A stretch of 64,000 nucleotides of DNA from Streptomyces sp. 11x1 (GCF_032598905.1 NZ_CP122458.1:8085001-8149000), one strand, 5' to 3'; counted from the stretch's first letter, positions 1-9,586 are shown. Numbers and translations: made by a program. The notes: generated by a model from the letters alone, not told the origin.

Positions 1-513
1 GTCCTGCTTGGCGCCGGTCGCTACGGCGTGGATCCGCTCGCGGTAGGCGGCCGCGTAGGTCTCCACCAGCTCGGTGATCTGCTCGTCACTGAGCGCCTTC
101 GCATACCCGATGAGCGCCACGGAGGCGGCGAAGCGCTTCAGGTCCCAGGTGAAGGGGGCGACGTAGGCCTCGTCGAAGTCGTTCACGTTGAAGATCAGGC
201 GGCCCGTGGAGTCCATGTACGTGCCGAAGTTCTCCGCGTGCAGGTCGCCGTGGATCCACACCCGCGAGGTGCGCTCGTCCAGGTACGGGCCGGCACCTTC
301 GCTCCCACCACCCCGCCCGGCGTTCTCCGCCTCCAGGTCGTTGTAGAACAGGCACGCCGTGCCCCGGTAGAACGCGAAGGCCGAGGCCGCCATCTTCCGG
401 AACTTCACGCGGAACGCGGCCGGGTCGGCGGCCAGGAGCTGGCCGAAGGCGGTGTCGAAGACGGCGAGGATCTCCTCACCGCGTCGCTCGTCGTCGAGCT
501 GCGGAACCGACAT
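1..513 (-). CDS. DUF2252 family protein, N-terminal part (runs off the window)
   Basis: The visible part encodes the first 171 residues; the rest lies beyond base 1. The motif WIHGDLHAENFG (about residues 85-96) resembles the HGDxHxxN catalytic loop of aminoglycoside-phosphotransferase/kinase-like folds, and the following FNVNDFDEAY is typical of DUF2252. The family has no settled function. The ATG at 513-511 is chosen because AGGAGG lies about 8 nt upstream (complement of 521-530). The gene is divergent from dnaE across a 214-bp gap. The family call is fairly secure; the substrate is unknown. Confidence 0.85.
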   Translation of the reverse strand, partial: MSVPQLDDERRGEEILAVFDTAFGQLLAADPAAFRVKFRKMAASAFAFYRGTACLFYNDLEAENAGRGGGSEGAGPYLDERTSRVWIHGDLHAENFGTYMDSTGRLIFNVNDFDEAYVAPFTWDLKRFAASVALIGYAKALSDEQITELVETYAAAYRERIHAVATGAKQD

Positions 514-727
514 CGCTGGGTGCCTCCTGATGGATCACGGGTGGGTCGACCTCTCAACGTGCGAGCGCGCACGGGAGTGCCCACGACTCCTCCCCGAAAG
601 GTACGGGGGAGAGCCCTCGCCGTGTCAGTCCCGAGGCATAGACTTCGACGCTGTCCCCCAGACTGTCCGCAGCCCGTGGGGAAGTCGTTCACGCCTGTTT
701 TCCCTGTGTCCCCTGGAGGCCGAAGCC

Positions 728-3700
728 GTGTCAAAGCCGCCGTTCACGCACCTGCACGTCCACACCCAGTACTCGCTGCTGGACGGTGCCGCGCGGCTCA
801 AGGACATGTTCGACGCGTGCAACGAGATGGGCATGACCCACATCGCCATGTCCGACCACGGCAACCTGCACGGGGCGTACGACTTCTTCCACTCCGCGAA
901 GAAGGCCGGCGTCACCCCGATCATCGGCATCGAGGCGTACGTCGCCCCCGAGTCCCGCCGCAACAAGCGCAAGATCCAGTGGGGCCAGCCGCACCAGAAG
1001 CGGGACGATGTGTCCGGTTCGGGTGGTTACACGCACAAGACGATCTGGGCGGCGAACAAGACCGGTCTGCACAACCTCTTCAAGCTCTCCTCCGACGCGT
1101 ACGCCGAGGGCTGGTTGCAGAAGTGGCCCCGGATGGACAAGGAGACCATCTCCCAGTGGTCCGAGGGGCTCATCGCCTCCACCGGCTGCCCCTCCGGAGA
1201 GCTGCAGACCCGGCTGCGCCTCGGCCAGTTCGACGAGGCCCTGAAGTCCGCCGCCGAGTACCAGGACATCTTCGGCAAGGACCGGTACTTCCTGGAGCTG
1301 ATGGACCACGGCATCGAGATCGAGCACCGGGTCCGCGACGGCCTCCTGGAGATCGGCAAGAAACTCGGCATCCCTCCGTTGGTCACCAACGACTCGCACT
1401 ACACCTACGCGCACGAGGCGACCGCCCACGACGCGCTGCTGTGCATCCAGACCGGCAAGAACCTCTCCGACCCGGACCGCTTCAAGTTCGACGGCACCGG
1501 CTACTACCTGAAGTCCACGGACGAGATGTACGCCATCGACTCCTCGGACGCCTGGCAGGAGGGCTGCGCCAACACCCTGCTGGTCGCCGAGCAGATCGAC
1601 ACCACGGGCATGTTCGAGGCCCGGAACCTGATGCCGAAGTTCGACATCCCCGAGGGGTACACGGAGGTCAGCTGGTTCCGCGAGGAGACCATGCGCGGCA
1701 TGCACCGCCGCTTCCCGGACGGCATCCCGGACGACCGTATGAAGCAGGTCGAGTACGAGATGGACACCATCATCTCGATGGGCTTCCCGGGCTACTTCCT
1801 CGTGGTCGCCGACTTCATCATGTGGGCCAAGAAGCAGGGCATCGCGGTCGGCCCCGGCCGAGGCTCCGCGGCCGGCTCGATCGTCGCGTACGCCATGGGC
1901 ATCACCGACCTCGACCCGATCCCGCACGGTCTGATCTTCGAGCGGTTCCTCAACCCCGAGCGCATCTCCATGCCCGATGTCGACATCGACTTCGACGAGC
2001 GCAGGCGCGTCGAGGTGATCCGGTACGTGACGGAGAAGTACGGCGCCGACAAGGTCGCCATGATCGGCACCTACGGCAAGATCAAGGCGAAGAACGCCAT
2101 CAAGGACTCCGCGCGTGTGCTGGGCTACCCGTACGCGATGGGCGACCGGCTCACCAAGGCCATGCCCGCCGATGTCCTCGGCAAGGGCATCGACCTCAAC
2201 GGCATCACCGACCCCTCCCACCCGCGCTACAGCGAGGCGGGCGAGATCCGGGCGATGTACGAGAACGAACCGGACGTGAAGAAGGTCATCGACACCGCCA
2301 AGGGCGTCGAGGGCCTGGTCCGGCAGATGGGTGTGCACGCGGCCGGCGTGATCATGTCCAGCGAGCCGATCGTCGACCACGCCCCGATCTGGGTGCGGCA
2401 CACCGACGGCGTGACCATCACGCAGTGGGACTACCCGCAGTGCGAGTCGCTCGGCCTGCTGAAGATGGACTTCCTCGGCCTGCGCAACCTCACGATCATG
2501 GACGACGCCATCAAGATGGTGAAGGCCAACAAGGGCATCGACCTGGAGATGCTCTCGCTCCCGCTGGACGACCCCAAGACCTTCGAACTGCTCTGCCGCG
2601 GCGACACCCTCGGCGTCTTCCAGTTCGACGGCGGCCCGATGCGCTCCCTGCTCCGCCAGATGCAGCCCGACAACTTCGAGGACATCTCCGCCGTCTCGGC
2701 CCTGTACCGGCCCGGCCCTATGGGCATGAACTCGCACATCAACTACGCCGAGCGCAAGAACGGCCGGCAGGAGATCACCCCGATCCACAAGGAGCTGGAG
2801 GAGCCGCTCCAGGAGGTCCTCGCGGTCACCTACGGCCTGATCGTCTACCAGGAGCAGGTGCAGAAGGCCGCCCAGATCATCGCCGGGTACTCGCTCGGCG
2901 AGGCCGACATCCTCCGCCGTGTGATGGGCAAGAAGAAGCCCGAGGAACTGGCGAAGAACTTCACCATCTTCCAGGCCGGCGCACAGAAGAACGGCTACAG
3001 CGACGAGGCCATCCAGGCCCTGTGGGACGTGCTGGTCCCCTTCGCCGGCTACGCCTTCAACAAGGCTCACTCCGCCGCGTACGGCCTGGTCTCCTACTGG
3101 ACGGCGTATCTCAAGGCCAACTACCCGGCCGAGTACATGGCCGCGCTGCTCACCTCGGTCAAGGACGACAAGGACAAATCGGCCGTCTACCTCAACGAGT
3201 GCCGGCGCATGAAGATCAAGGTGCTCCCGCCGAACGTCAACGAGTCGGAGCACAACTTCGCCGCCCAGGGCGACGACGTGATCCTCTTCGGCCTCGAAGC
3301 CGTGCGCAACGTCGGTACGAACGTGGTCGAGTCGATCATCCGCAGCCGCAAGGCCAAGGGAAAGTACGCATCCTTCCCCGACTACCTCGACAAGGTCGAG
3401 GCGGTCGCCTGCAACAAGCGCACCACGGAGTCGCTGATCAAGGCGGGCGCGTTCGACACGATGGGGCACACCCGCAAGGGCCTCACCGCGCACTTCGACT
3501 CGATGATCGACAACGTGGTCGCGGTCAAGCGCAAGGAGGCCGAGGGTCAGTTCGACCTCTTCGGCGGCATGGGCGAGGACGACAGCAGCGAGCCGGGCTT
3601 CGGGCTCGACGTGGAGTTCACCACCGACGAGTGGGACAAGACCTATCTCCTCGCCCAGGAGCGGGAGATGCTCGGTCTCTACGTCTCCGACCACCCCCTC

Positions 3701-4267
3701 TTCGGCCTGGAGCACGTGCTCTCCGACAAGGCCGACGCGGGCATCGCCCAGCTCACCGGCGGTGAGCACGCGGACGGCGCGGTCGTCACCATCGGCGGCA
3801 TCATCTCGGGCCTCCAGCGCAAGATGACCAAGCAGGGCAACGCCTGGGCCATCGCCACCGTCGAGGACCTCGCCGGTTCCATCGAGTGCATGTTCTTCCC
3901 GGCGACCTACCAGCTCGTCTCCACGCAACTCGTCGAGGACGCCGTCGTGTTCGTCAAGGGCCGCCTCGACAAGCGCGAGGACGTGCCGCGGCTGGTCGCC
4001 ATGGAGATGCAGGTCCCCGACCTGTCGAACGCGGGCACCAACGCGCCGGTGATCCTCACCATCCCCGCCACCCGGGTCACCCCGCCCATGGTCAGCCGGC
4101 TCGGCGAGATCCTCACCCACCACAAGGGCGACAGCGAGGTCCGGATCAGGCTCCAGGGGCCGACCAGGACGACCGTCCTCCGCCTCGACCGGCACCGGGT
4201 CAAGCCCGACCCGGCCCTGTTCGGCGACCTGAAGGTACTGCTCGGACCGTCCTGCCTGGCCGGCTGA
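728..4267 (+). CDS. dnaE: DNA polymerase III alpha subunit
   Basis: Replicative DNA polymerase catalytic subunit of 1179 aa, the usual length for actinobacterial DnaE. The N-terminal PHP domain starts at once (HLHVHTQYSLLDG, residues 8-20). The palm carries the catalytic PDVDIDFDERRR segment near residues 416-427, and the C-terminal third includes the helix-hairpin-helix and OB-fold regions (GGIISGLQRKMTKQGNAWA). The GTG at 728 is preferred over longer in-frame starts because homology begins right after it and GGAGG sits 8 nt upstream (715-719). It converges on a small gene, with a hairpin between them. Identification is very secure. Confidence 0.98.
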   Translation: MSKPPFTHLHVHTQYSLLDGAARLKDMFDACNEMGMTHIAMSDHGNLHGAYDFFHSAKKAGVTPIIGIEAYVAPESRRNKRKIQWGQPHQKRDDVSGSGGYTHKTIWAANKTGLHNLFKLSSDAYAEGWLQKWPRMDKETISQWSEGLIASTGCPSGELQTRLRLGQFDEALKSAAEYQDIFGKDRYFLELMDHGIEIEHRVRDGLLEIGKKLGIPPLVTNDSHYTYAHEATAHDALLCIQTGKNLSDPDRFKFDGTGYYLKSTDEMYAIDSSDAWQEGCANTLLVAEQIDTTGMFEARNLMPKFDIPEGYTEVSWFREETMRGMHRRFPDGIPDDRMKQVEYEMDTIISMGFPGYFLVVADFIMWAKKQGIAVGPGRGSAAGSIVAYAMGITDLDPIPHGLIFERFLNPERISMPDVDIDFDERRRVEVIRYVTEKYGADKVAMIGTYGKIKAKNAIKDSARVLGYPYAMGDRLTKAMPADVLGKGIDLNGITDPSHPRYSEAGEIRAMYENEPDVKKVIDTAKGVEGLVRQMGVHAAGVIMSSEPIVDHAPIWVRHTDGVTITQWDYPQCESLGLLKMDFLGLRNLTIMDDAIKMVKANKGIDLEMLSLPLDDPKTFELLCRGDTLGVFQFDGGPMRSLLRQMQPDNFEDISAVSALYRPGPMGMNSHINYAERKNGRQEITPIHKELEEPLQEVLAVTYGLIVYQEQVQKAAQIIAGYSLGEADILRRVMGKKKPEELAKNFTIFQAGAQKNGYSDEAIQALWDVLVPFAGYAFNKAHSAAYGLVSYWTAYLKANYPAEYMAALLTSVKDDKDKSAVYLNECRRMKIKVLPPNVNESEHNFAAQGDDVILFGLEAVRNVGTNVVESIIRSRKAKGKYASFPDYLDKVEAVACNKRTTESLIKAGAFDTMGHTRKGLTAHFDSMIDNVVAVKRKEAEGQFDLFGGMGEDDSSEPGFGLDVEFTTDEWDKTYLLAQEREMLGLYVSDHPLFGLEHVLSDKADAGIAQLTGGEHADGAVVTIGGIISGLQRKMTKQGNAWAIATVEDLAGSIECMFFPATYQLVSTQLVEDAVVFVKGRLDKREDVPRLVAMEMQVPDLSNAGTNAPVILTIPATRVTPPMVSRLGEILTHHKGDSEVRIRLQGPTRTTVLRLDRHRVKPDPALFGDLKVLLGPSCLAG

Positions 4268-4318
4268 GCGGATAGGGGCGGACCAGGGCGGGCCCGGGGT
4301 CCGACGGGCGTGAACGCG

Positions 4319-4354
4319 CGAGGGGCGCATCCAAAGTTCCGGATGCACCCCTCG
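4319..4354. terminator. Bidirectional hairpin between dnaE and the 54-aa gene
   Basis: Left arm AGGGGCGCATCC (4321-4332) pairs with GGATGCACCCCT (4341-4352) with one G-U/A-C mismatch, and two flanking C-G pairs extend it. The loop is 8 nt. There is no U-tract, as is common for Streptomyces terminators. It lies between the ends of two convergent genes. Confidence 0.65.
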
Positions 4355-4388
4355 GTGTATCGGGGCTGCAACAGCCTTCACGCAAATG

Positions 4389-4553
4389 TCAGTTGTGACC
4401 GAAGCGCTTCTGCCGGCCCTTGCGGGCCATGTCGCCGGGCGTCACCTGGGTCGCGCGCTGCTCGGCCTGCGACTCCAGCGAGGACTGCTGGGCCTGCTGC
4501 TGACCACGCTCGGACTGCGGCTGCTTACGGTCCTGCTTCTTGTTCTTGGCCAT
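4389..4553 (-). CDS. Small basic Q/K-rich protein (54 aa)
   Basis: Encodes 54 residues beginning MAKNKKQDRKQPQSERGQQQ and ending RKGRQKRFGHN. Composition is hydrophilic, Gln/Lys/Arg rich and probably disordered, with no membrane segment. A strong Shine-Dalgarno AGGAGG precedes the ATG at 4553-4551 (complement of about 4563-4568), which argues for real translation. Convergent with dnaE. A similar small protein next to dnaE is, from memory, widespread in Streptomyces, but no function is known to me. The C-terminal basic patch could bind nucleic acid; that is speculation. Confidence 0.75.
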   Translation of the reverse strand: MAKNKKQDRKQPQSERGQQQAQQSSLESQAEQRATQVTPGDMARKGRQKRFGHN

Positions 4554-4797
4554 GGTGATCTGCCTCCTGTGGGGGATCTAGGGGCCAGGGCCGCGACCAG
4601 ACTCACATAGCATGACAAGACGCGCATTTCGGAAAATCACCGTCCGTGACGAGAGTTGTCGGACCGTGGGCCGCGGCCACGGGGGCGCGCGCCCGGATAC
4701 GCCACGCCGAAGATCGAGTTCCGGCCGTTAAGCTCCGCGCGGTCGGGCAGACTCGAAGGAAGCCCGAAGCAAACCTCCCGGAAAGAGGGTGGATCGC

Positions 4798-6021
4798 GTG
4801 GACCGCTGCATCGTCCTGGTGGACGCCGGGTATCTGCTCGGCGCGGCCGCCAGCCTCCTCGCCGGGGAACCCTCCCGCTCCCGCATCACCGTCGATCACG
4901 CCGCCCTCATCCAGGGGCTGCGCGAGCGCGCCGAGGCCGACACCGAACGGCCGTTGCTGCGCATCTACTGGTTCGACGGCGCCCCCGACCGCGTCCCGCA
5001 GCCCGAGCACCGCAGGCTGCGCGTGATGCCCCGGGTGACCGTCCGGCTGGGCGCGCTGACCCGCAGCGACGGGCGCTGGGCGCAGAAGGGCGTGGACGCC
5101 GCCATGCACGCCGAACTGACCGAACTGGCCCGCAACCGCGCCTGCTCCGACGTGGTCCTCGTGACCGGCGACGGAGATCTGCTGCCGGGAATGATGGCCG
5201 CCAAGGAACACGGCGTCGCCGTCCACCTCTGGGCTGTGCAGGCCGCCGACGGCGACTACAACCAGTCCGAGGACCTGGTGGCCGAGGCCGACGAGCGGCG
5301 GGTGCTCGACCGGATGTGGATCACCAAGGCCGTACGCGCCAAGGACCTCGGCGGGATCTGCGCGCCCCAGCCGGTGCCGCGGCCGGAGATCGCCGCGATC
5401 CTGTCGGCGCCGCTGCCCGAGTCGGCGCTCGCGGCGGCCGCCGATCGGGCGCCCGGAGAGCCCGAACACGCGTCGGGGGCCGGCGCCGCGCGCAACGGCG
5501 CCGAGGAACGGACGGCCGCGCCGAAGGGCGTACCGACACCGAAGGACCTGGCGGCGATGCGCGGGCCGGGGGCCCACGCCGCGCAGCATCCGGCCACCGC
5601 CACGCTCAGGTGGTCCTCCGACAAGGGCTGGGTGGACCGGCCCGGGGGCGCGGCGGAGCCGCCCGAGGCCGCGGCGATGCCGACACTGGCGCAGCTGACC
5701 ACGGCGGAGCAGCGATGGGCCGACCGCGAGGAGGACATCACGACCGTCGGGGGCGACCCCTTCGAGGTCGGGCAGGTGTTCGCCCGGCGGTGGATGGCCC
5801 GGCTGACCGACCAGTCGCATCTGCAGAAGCTGTCCGGGATGTATCCCCGGGTACCGCACCGGGTGGACGGGGAGTTGCTGCGGTACGCCGCCCGGTTCGG
5901 GTTGCTGGCGCACAAGGACGATCAGATCGACGAGCACGACCGGTACGCGATCCGGGCCGGGTTCTGGCGGGAGATCGACGTACGGACGGGGGTCGAGCAC
6001 GCGCCGGCGGGGGAGCGGTAG
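4798..6021 (+). CDS. NYN-domain (PIN-like) putative ribonuclease
   Basis: 407 aa. The N-terminal 160 residues look like a NYN/PIN-like nuclease domain: acidic IVLVDAGYLL at the start, YWFDGAPD near residue 60, KGVDAAMHAEL near 100 and VVLVTGDGDLLPGM near 120 supply the conserved acidic residues expected to bind metal. A Pro/Ala-rich linker (about 200-300) and a C-terminal helical region (FARRWMARLTDQSHLQ) follow. The GTG at 4798 is preferred to the GTG at 4789 because GAGGG (4785-4789) is at proper spacing. Substrate RNA is unknown. It stands alone as a transcription unit downstream of a 244-bp divergent gap. Confidence 0.82.
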   Translation: MDRCIVLVDAGYLLGAAASLLAGEPSRSRITVDHAALIQGLRERAEADTERPLLRIYWFDGAPDRVPQPEHRRLRVMPRVTVRLGALTRSDGRWAQKGVDAAMHAELTELARNRACSDVVLVTGDGDLLPGMMAAKEHGVAVHLWAVQAADGDYNQSEDLVAEADERRVLDRMWITKAVRAKDLGGICAPQPVPRPEIAAILSAPLPESALAAAADRAPGEPEHASGAGAARNGAEERTAAPKGVPTPKDLAAMRGPGAHAAQHPATATLRWSSDKGWVDRPGGAAEPPEAAAMPTLAQLTTAEQRWADREEDITTVGGDPFEVGQVFARRWMARLTDQSHLQKLSGMYPRVPHRVDGELLRYAARFGLLAHKDDQIDEHDRYAIRAGFWREIDVRTGVEHAPAGER

Positions 6022-6075
6022 GGCGCCTGACAGCTCCGGGACGCCTGCTCGTGGGCAGGTGCGCGTTCGTCGTGG

Positions 6076-6136
6076 CTGGTCGCGCCCACGCGGCGGAGCC
6101 GCATCTGTGACAGCCCCGCGCCCCTGAAGGGGGCGC
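6076..6136. repeat. Dispersed GC-rich palindromic repeat, variant form
   Basis: Contains a CGCGCCCACGCGGCGGAGCC segment followed by CAGCCCCGCGCCCCTGAAGG, a variant of the intergenic palindrome family seen at 8908-9024, 29500-29614, 57396-57428 and 62172-62206. Located between the NYN gene and the ABC ATPase gene, so it could also act as a terminator for the former. Confidence 0.55.
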
Positions 6137-6190
6137 GCTGCAGTGCCCCGAAGACAGGAGGGCCCTCCGGACCCCGTAGGCTCGTCCCTC

Positions 6191-7216
6191 GTGAGTACGC
6201 GTACGGCACCGGCGGTCCGGCATGGCGGGGATGTCGTGTGCGCTGTGCGGGGGCTCACCAAGACCTATCCGGCGACCCGGGGACGGCGCGGGACGCCGGG
6301 GACCCCCGAGGTGCGGGCCAACGACGCGGTGGCCCTGGAGGTCGGGCGCGGGGAGATCTTCGGACTGCTCGGACCCAACGGGGCCGGCAAGACCACGCTC
6401 GTCCGGCAGCTGACCGGGCTGATGCGACCCGACGACGGCACCGTCGAGATCCTGGGCCACGACATCGTGCGGCACCCCGAGCGGGCCGCGCGGATCCTCG
6501 CCTATCTGGGGCAGGAGTCGACCGCCCTGGACGAACTGACCGTGGCCCTCGCCGCGGAGACCACCGGACGGCTGCGCGGGCTGGAGGTACGGCGGGCGCG
6601 GGCCGAGCGGGACGCCGTGCTGGAGGAACTGGGACTGACCGGGCTCGCCGCGCGGCCGCTGAAGAAGCTGTCCGGCGGGCAGCGGCGGCTCGCCTGCTTC
6701 GCCACCGCGTTGGTCGGGGAGCGTCCGCTGCTCGTGCTCGACGAGCCGACCAGCGGCATGGACCCGGTGGCCCGGCGCGCCGTGTGGGCCGCCGTCGACC
6801 GGCGGCGCGCCGAGTCCGGCACCACCGTCCTGCTGGTCACCCACAACGTCATCGAGGCCGAGACCGTGCTCGACCGGGTCGCCGTCCTGGACCAGGGCCG
6901 GGTCATCGCCTGCGACACGCCGACCGGACTGAAGGAGCGGGTCGCGGGCGAGGTGCGGGTCGAACTGGTGTGGCGGGAGAAGGCGCCGCTGGACGTGCCC
7001 GAGGTCGCGGCCCTGCGCCCGCGCGCCGTGGAGTCCGGGCGCCGTTGGACGCTCCGGCTCGCGCCCGAGGAGGCGCGTGCCGTGGTGGCCACCGTGACCG
7101 GGGGCGCCGCCTTCGTGGCGCTCGACGACTTCACCCTCGCCACGCCGAGCCTGGAGGACGTCTACCTGGCGCTCGGCGGCAGCGCGGGCGGTGCGCAGGG
7201 GCTGGTCAAGGGGTGA
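6191..7216 (+). CDS. ABC transporter ATP-binding protein
   Basis: 341 aa. Walker A GPNGAGKTT (about residues 60-68), signature LSGGQRR near 162 and Walker B LLVLDEPTSGMD near 183 are all present, followed by an H-loop region (LLVTHN). It resembles the DrrA/CcmA-type ATPases of ABC-2 exporters. The chosen GTG has a TAGGCT -10-like box (6177-6182) only 8 nt upstream and no Shine-Dalgarno, so it is probably leaderless. It pairs with the permease gene that starts about 100 bp downstream. Substrate is unknown. Confidence 0.92.
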   Translation: MSTRTAPAVRHGGDVVCAVRGLTKTYPATRGRRGTPGTPEVRANDAVALEVGRGEIFGLLGPNGAGKTTLVRQLTGLMRPDDGTVEILGHDIVRHPERAARILAYLGQESTALDELTVALAAETTGRLRGLEVRRARAERDAVLEELGLTGLAARPLKKLSGGQRRLACFATALVGERPLLVLDEPTSGMDPVARRAVWAAVDRRRAESGTTVLLVTHNVIEAETVLDRVAVLDQGRVIACDTPTGLKERVAGEVRVELVWREKAPLDVPEVAALRPRAVESGRRWTLRLAPEEARAVVATVTGGAAFVALDDFTLATPSLEDVYLALGGSAGGAQGLVKG

Positions 7217-7322
7217 GGGACGCGGGCGTGAGCGGGAGAACGGTCGGTGCGCGAGTGAACGCCGGGGCTGCCGCAGCCGTACGAAAATGGGCGACAGCCG
7301 AAGCGAAGAGGAGCAGCTCGAC

Positions 7323-8147
7323 GTGAGTGTCGTACCCGCCGAGATCCTGCCGGGCAAGGCCCTGGCCGTCGAGGAGCGCGTGGAGCGCGGAGCCGCCGAG
7401 CTCGGGCCCCGCGCGCGCCTGTGGCCCTCGCTCTGCGCGGTGTACCGGGCGCAGCTGTCCCGGGCGCGGGTCGCGCGGATCCCGCTGCTGTTCGTGGCCA
7501 CCTTCCAGTCGATCGGGATCATGGTCCTGATGCGCGGAGTGGTGGACGGCGGGGCCGAGGCGCACGCCGTGGTCGCCGGTTCGGCGGTGCTCGTCGTCGC
7601 CTTCGTCGCGCTGAATCTGCTGGCGCAGTACTTCGGGCAGCTGCGGTCCAGCGGCGGGCTCGACCACTACGCGACCCTGCCGGTGCCGCCGGCGGCCGTG
7701 GTGCTGGGCGCGGCGGGGGCCTACGCCTCCTTCACCGTGCCGGGGACCGTCGTGACCGCCGTCTTCGGCTGTGTGCTCTTCGGGCTGCCGCTGACCCACC
7801 TCTGGGTGCTCGCCGCCGTGATCCCGCTCGCCGGGGCCGCGCTCGCCGGACTGGGCGCCGCGCTCGGGCTGCTCGCCCCGCGCCCGGAACTCGCCACCGT
7901 GCTCGGACAGCTCGGCATGTCGGCGGCGCTGCTGCTGGGCGTGCTACCGGCCGACCGGATGCCGACGTTCGTCCAGTTCGCCCGGGACCTGCTGCCGTCG
8001 ACGTACGGCGTGGAGGCCCTCGCGCGGACCTTCGGGCCGCACCCCGACTGGGCGTTCGTGCTCGGGGACCTCGCCGTGTGCGCGGGGGTCGGGGTCGTCT
8101 CGCTGGCCGTCGCCACCTGGGCGTACCGGCGGGCCGCCGTCCGGTGA
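7323..8147 (+). CDS. ABC-2 type transporter permease
   Basis: 274 aa integral membrane protein with about six hydrophobic segments, e.g. IPLLFVATFQSIGIMVLMRG, AVVAGSAVLVVAFVALNLLA and LAGLGAALGLLA. It is the probable membrane partner of the ATPase just upstream, forming a drug or lipid exporter. The GTG at 7323 follows GAGGAG (7308-7313) at 9 nt; an upstream in-frame ATG at 7287 would add 12 acidic residues but lacks a ribosome site. Transported substrate cannot be deduced. Confidence 0.85.
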   Translation: MSVVPAEILPGKALAVEERVERGAAELGPRARLWPSLCAVYRAQLSRARVARIPLLFVATFQSIGIMVLMRGVVDGGAEAHAVVAGSAVLVVAFVALNLLAQYFGQLRSSGGLDHYATLPVPPAAVVLGAAGAYASFTVPGTVVTAVFGCVLFGLPLTHLWVLAAVIPLAGAALAGLGAALGLLAPRPELATVLGQLGMSAALLLGVLPADRMPTFVQFARDLLPSTYGVEALARTFGPHPDWAFVLGDLAVCAGVGVVSLAVATWAYRRAAVR

Positions 8148-8181
8148 CGCGGCGCACGGCCGGGCCTGGCACGATGGCAGG

Positions 8182-8850
8182 GTGACCGCACCGTTGACTC
8201 CCCCACCGCCGCCGCACAACCAGTCCCCGGACGACCCCTGGGCTCCGCCGCCCACCGGCGGTGGGAGTGGTGCGGAATCCTGGTACGGGCCGGAGGAACC
8301 TCCGGCCGGCCCCGGGCTCAGGACCGAGTTGATCGAGGCCGCCGTCGTCACGGTGGTCATGGCGCTGGTCGGCGGCGCGCTGCTGGGCATCCTGTGGTGG
8401 TGGCTCGCGCCGCACGTGCCGCTCGTCTCCGACGGGTCGGCGGTCTACTTCAAGGAGACCGAGGGCGAGCAGGCCGTGGGGGTCGACGGAACGTTCACGC
8501 TGCTGGCCCTGGGCGCGGGTGCGCTCAGCGCGCTCGTCGTGTTCCTGCTGCGCCGGCGCGGCGGGGTGCCGCTCGTCGTGGCGCTCATGGTCGGTGGGCT
8601 GCTCGGGGCCGTGCTGGCGTGGCGGCTCGGGGTGTGGCTCGGGCCCGGGACCGATGTCGCCGCGCGGGCGAAGGAGGTCGGGCGAGGGGTGACGTTCTCG
8701 GCGCCGCTGAAGCTCGGGGCGAAGGGGGCGCTGCTGGTGTGGCCGTTCGCGGGGTTGCTGGTGCACCTCGGGTTGACGGCGATGTTCGGGCCGCGGGATC
8801 CGGAGCCGGGGCCCTCCGGGGAGGACAAGGACGGGTACGGCGTTGCTTGA
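8182..8850 (+). CDS. Proline-rich actinobacterial membrane protein (possibly DUF2567)
   Basis: 222 aa. A disordered Pro-rich N terminus (residues 1-50) is followed by four hydrophobic stretches: AAVVTVVMALVGGALLGILW, FTLLALGAGALSALVVFLL, VALMVGGLLGAVLAW and LLVWPFAGLLVHLGLTAMFG. The pattern resembles DUF2567-type proteins, but I could not confirm the family. It starts 34 nt after the ABC permease, so it may belong to the same unit. The GTG start lacks a clear Shine-Dalgarno. Function unknown. Confidence 0.7.
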   Translation: MTAPLTPPPPPHNQSPDDPWAPPPTGGGSGAESWYGPEEPPAGPGLRTELIEAAVVTVVMALVGGALLGILWWWLAPHVPLVSDGSAVYFKETEGEQAVGVDGTFTLLALGAGALSALVVFLLRRRGGVPLVVALMVGGLLGAVLAWRLGVWLGPGTDVAARAKEVGRGVTFSAPLKLGAKGALLVWPFAGLLVHLGLTAMFGPRDPEPGPSGEDKDGYGVA

Positions 8851-8907
8851 CGCCGGGCGCCTATGGGCTCGGGAGGGCGGGTCTCGTCGGCGGGTGCGGC
8901 TCCGGTG

Positions 8908-9024
8908 GAGCTTCTCGCGCAGTTCCCCGCGCCCCTAAAGCCAAAGACCAGGCCCTGCGGGCCCGAAAAGCACGGGGCGCAGCCCCTGCTTTTCAGGGGC
9001 GCGGGGAACTGCGCGAGAAGCCCC
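8908..9024. repeat. Long GC-rich palindromic repeat (type copy)
   Basis: Outer arms CTTCTCGCGCAGTTCCCCGC (from 8911) and its near-exact complement ending at about 9020 enclose a second inner hairpin with arms around AAAAGCACGGGGC and GCCCCTGCTTTT. The element lies between two convergent genes and probably also serves as a bidirectional terminator. The same core recurs at 29500-29614 (full), 57396-57428 and 62172-62206 (half copies). Confidence 0.8.
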
Positions 9025-9068
9025 ACCTACCCGCACCCGGCATACACGCAGGCGCACCCCCGGAAGGG

Positions 9069-9569
9069 TCACGCCCGAGCGATCGCCGCCGTCACCGCCT
9101 CCGTGAGCTTCGCGAGGTCACCCGGCGGGAGTTCCACCTCCAGACCGCGGCGGCCGGCGGACACGCAGATCGTGTCGTGCGCCTCCGCCGACGCGTCCAG
9201 CACCGTGCGGAGCCTCTTGCGCTGGCCGAGGGGGGAGATCCCGCCACGGACATAGCCGGTCGTGCGCTCCGCGAGCGTGGGATCGGCCATCGTCGCCCGC
9301 TTGCCGCCGACCGCCGTCGCCAGCGCCTTCAGGTCCAGCGAGCCCGACACCGGCACGACGGCCACCACCAGCGCGCCGTCGACGTCCGCCACCAGGGTCT
9401 TGAAGACCCGCTCGGGCGACACGCCCATCGCCTCGGCCGCCTCCTCGCCGTAGGAGGGATGCGCCGGATCGTGCTCGTAGGCGTGCACCGTGAACTCCAC
9501 GCCCGCCGCCGTCAGGGCCACCGTCGCCGGCGTGCCACCCGCCTGCTGCTTCTTCGACTTCTTCGCCAT
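9069..9569 (-). CDS. ybaK: Cys-tRNA(Pro)/Cys-tRNA(Cys) deacylase, YbaK family
   Basis: 166 aa, the normal length for a single-domain YbaK/EbsC editing enzyme that hydrolyses mischarged Cys-tRNA(Pro). Family features include the HPSYGEEAAEAMGV segment, FKTLVADVDG, VPVSGSLDLKALA and the GGISPLGQRKRL loop, where the conserved Gly-Ile-Ser-Pro-Leu is typical. The ATG at 9569 (MAKKSKKQ) has GAGAAGG just upstream; an ATG at 9581 would add four residues without a ribosome site. It lies 17 nt after the LON-domain gene, so the two are likely co-transcribed. Confidence 0.92.
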   Translation of the reverse strand: MAKKSKKQQAGGTPATVALTAAGVEFTVHAYEHDPAHPSYGEEAAEAMGVSPERVFKTLVADVDGALVVAVVPVSGSLDLKALATAVGGKRATMADPTLAERTTGYVRGGISPLGQRKRLRTVLDASAEAHDTICVSAGRRGLEVELPPGDLAKLTEAVTAAIARA

Positions 9570-9586
9570 CGGCCTTCTCATGTGCG

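Noticed and set aside
731..4381. A 1216-codon open frame antisense to dnaE
   Set aside because: In DNA of this GC content long antisense frames are common; dnaE has full homology and a ribosome site, the antisense product is low-complexity with no recognisable domain.
5400..5760. Ala/Pro-rich middle of the NYN protein as a separate gene or frameshift
   Set aside because: The frame is continuous with the nuclease domain and such linkers are normal in Streptomyces proteins.
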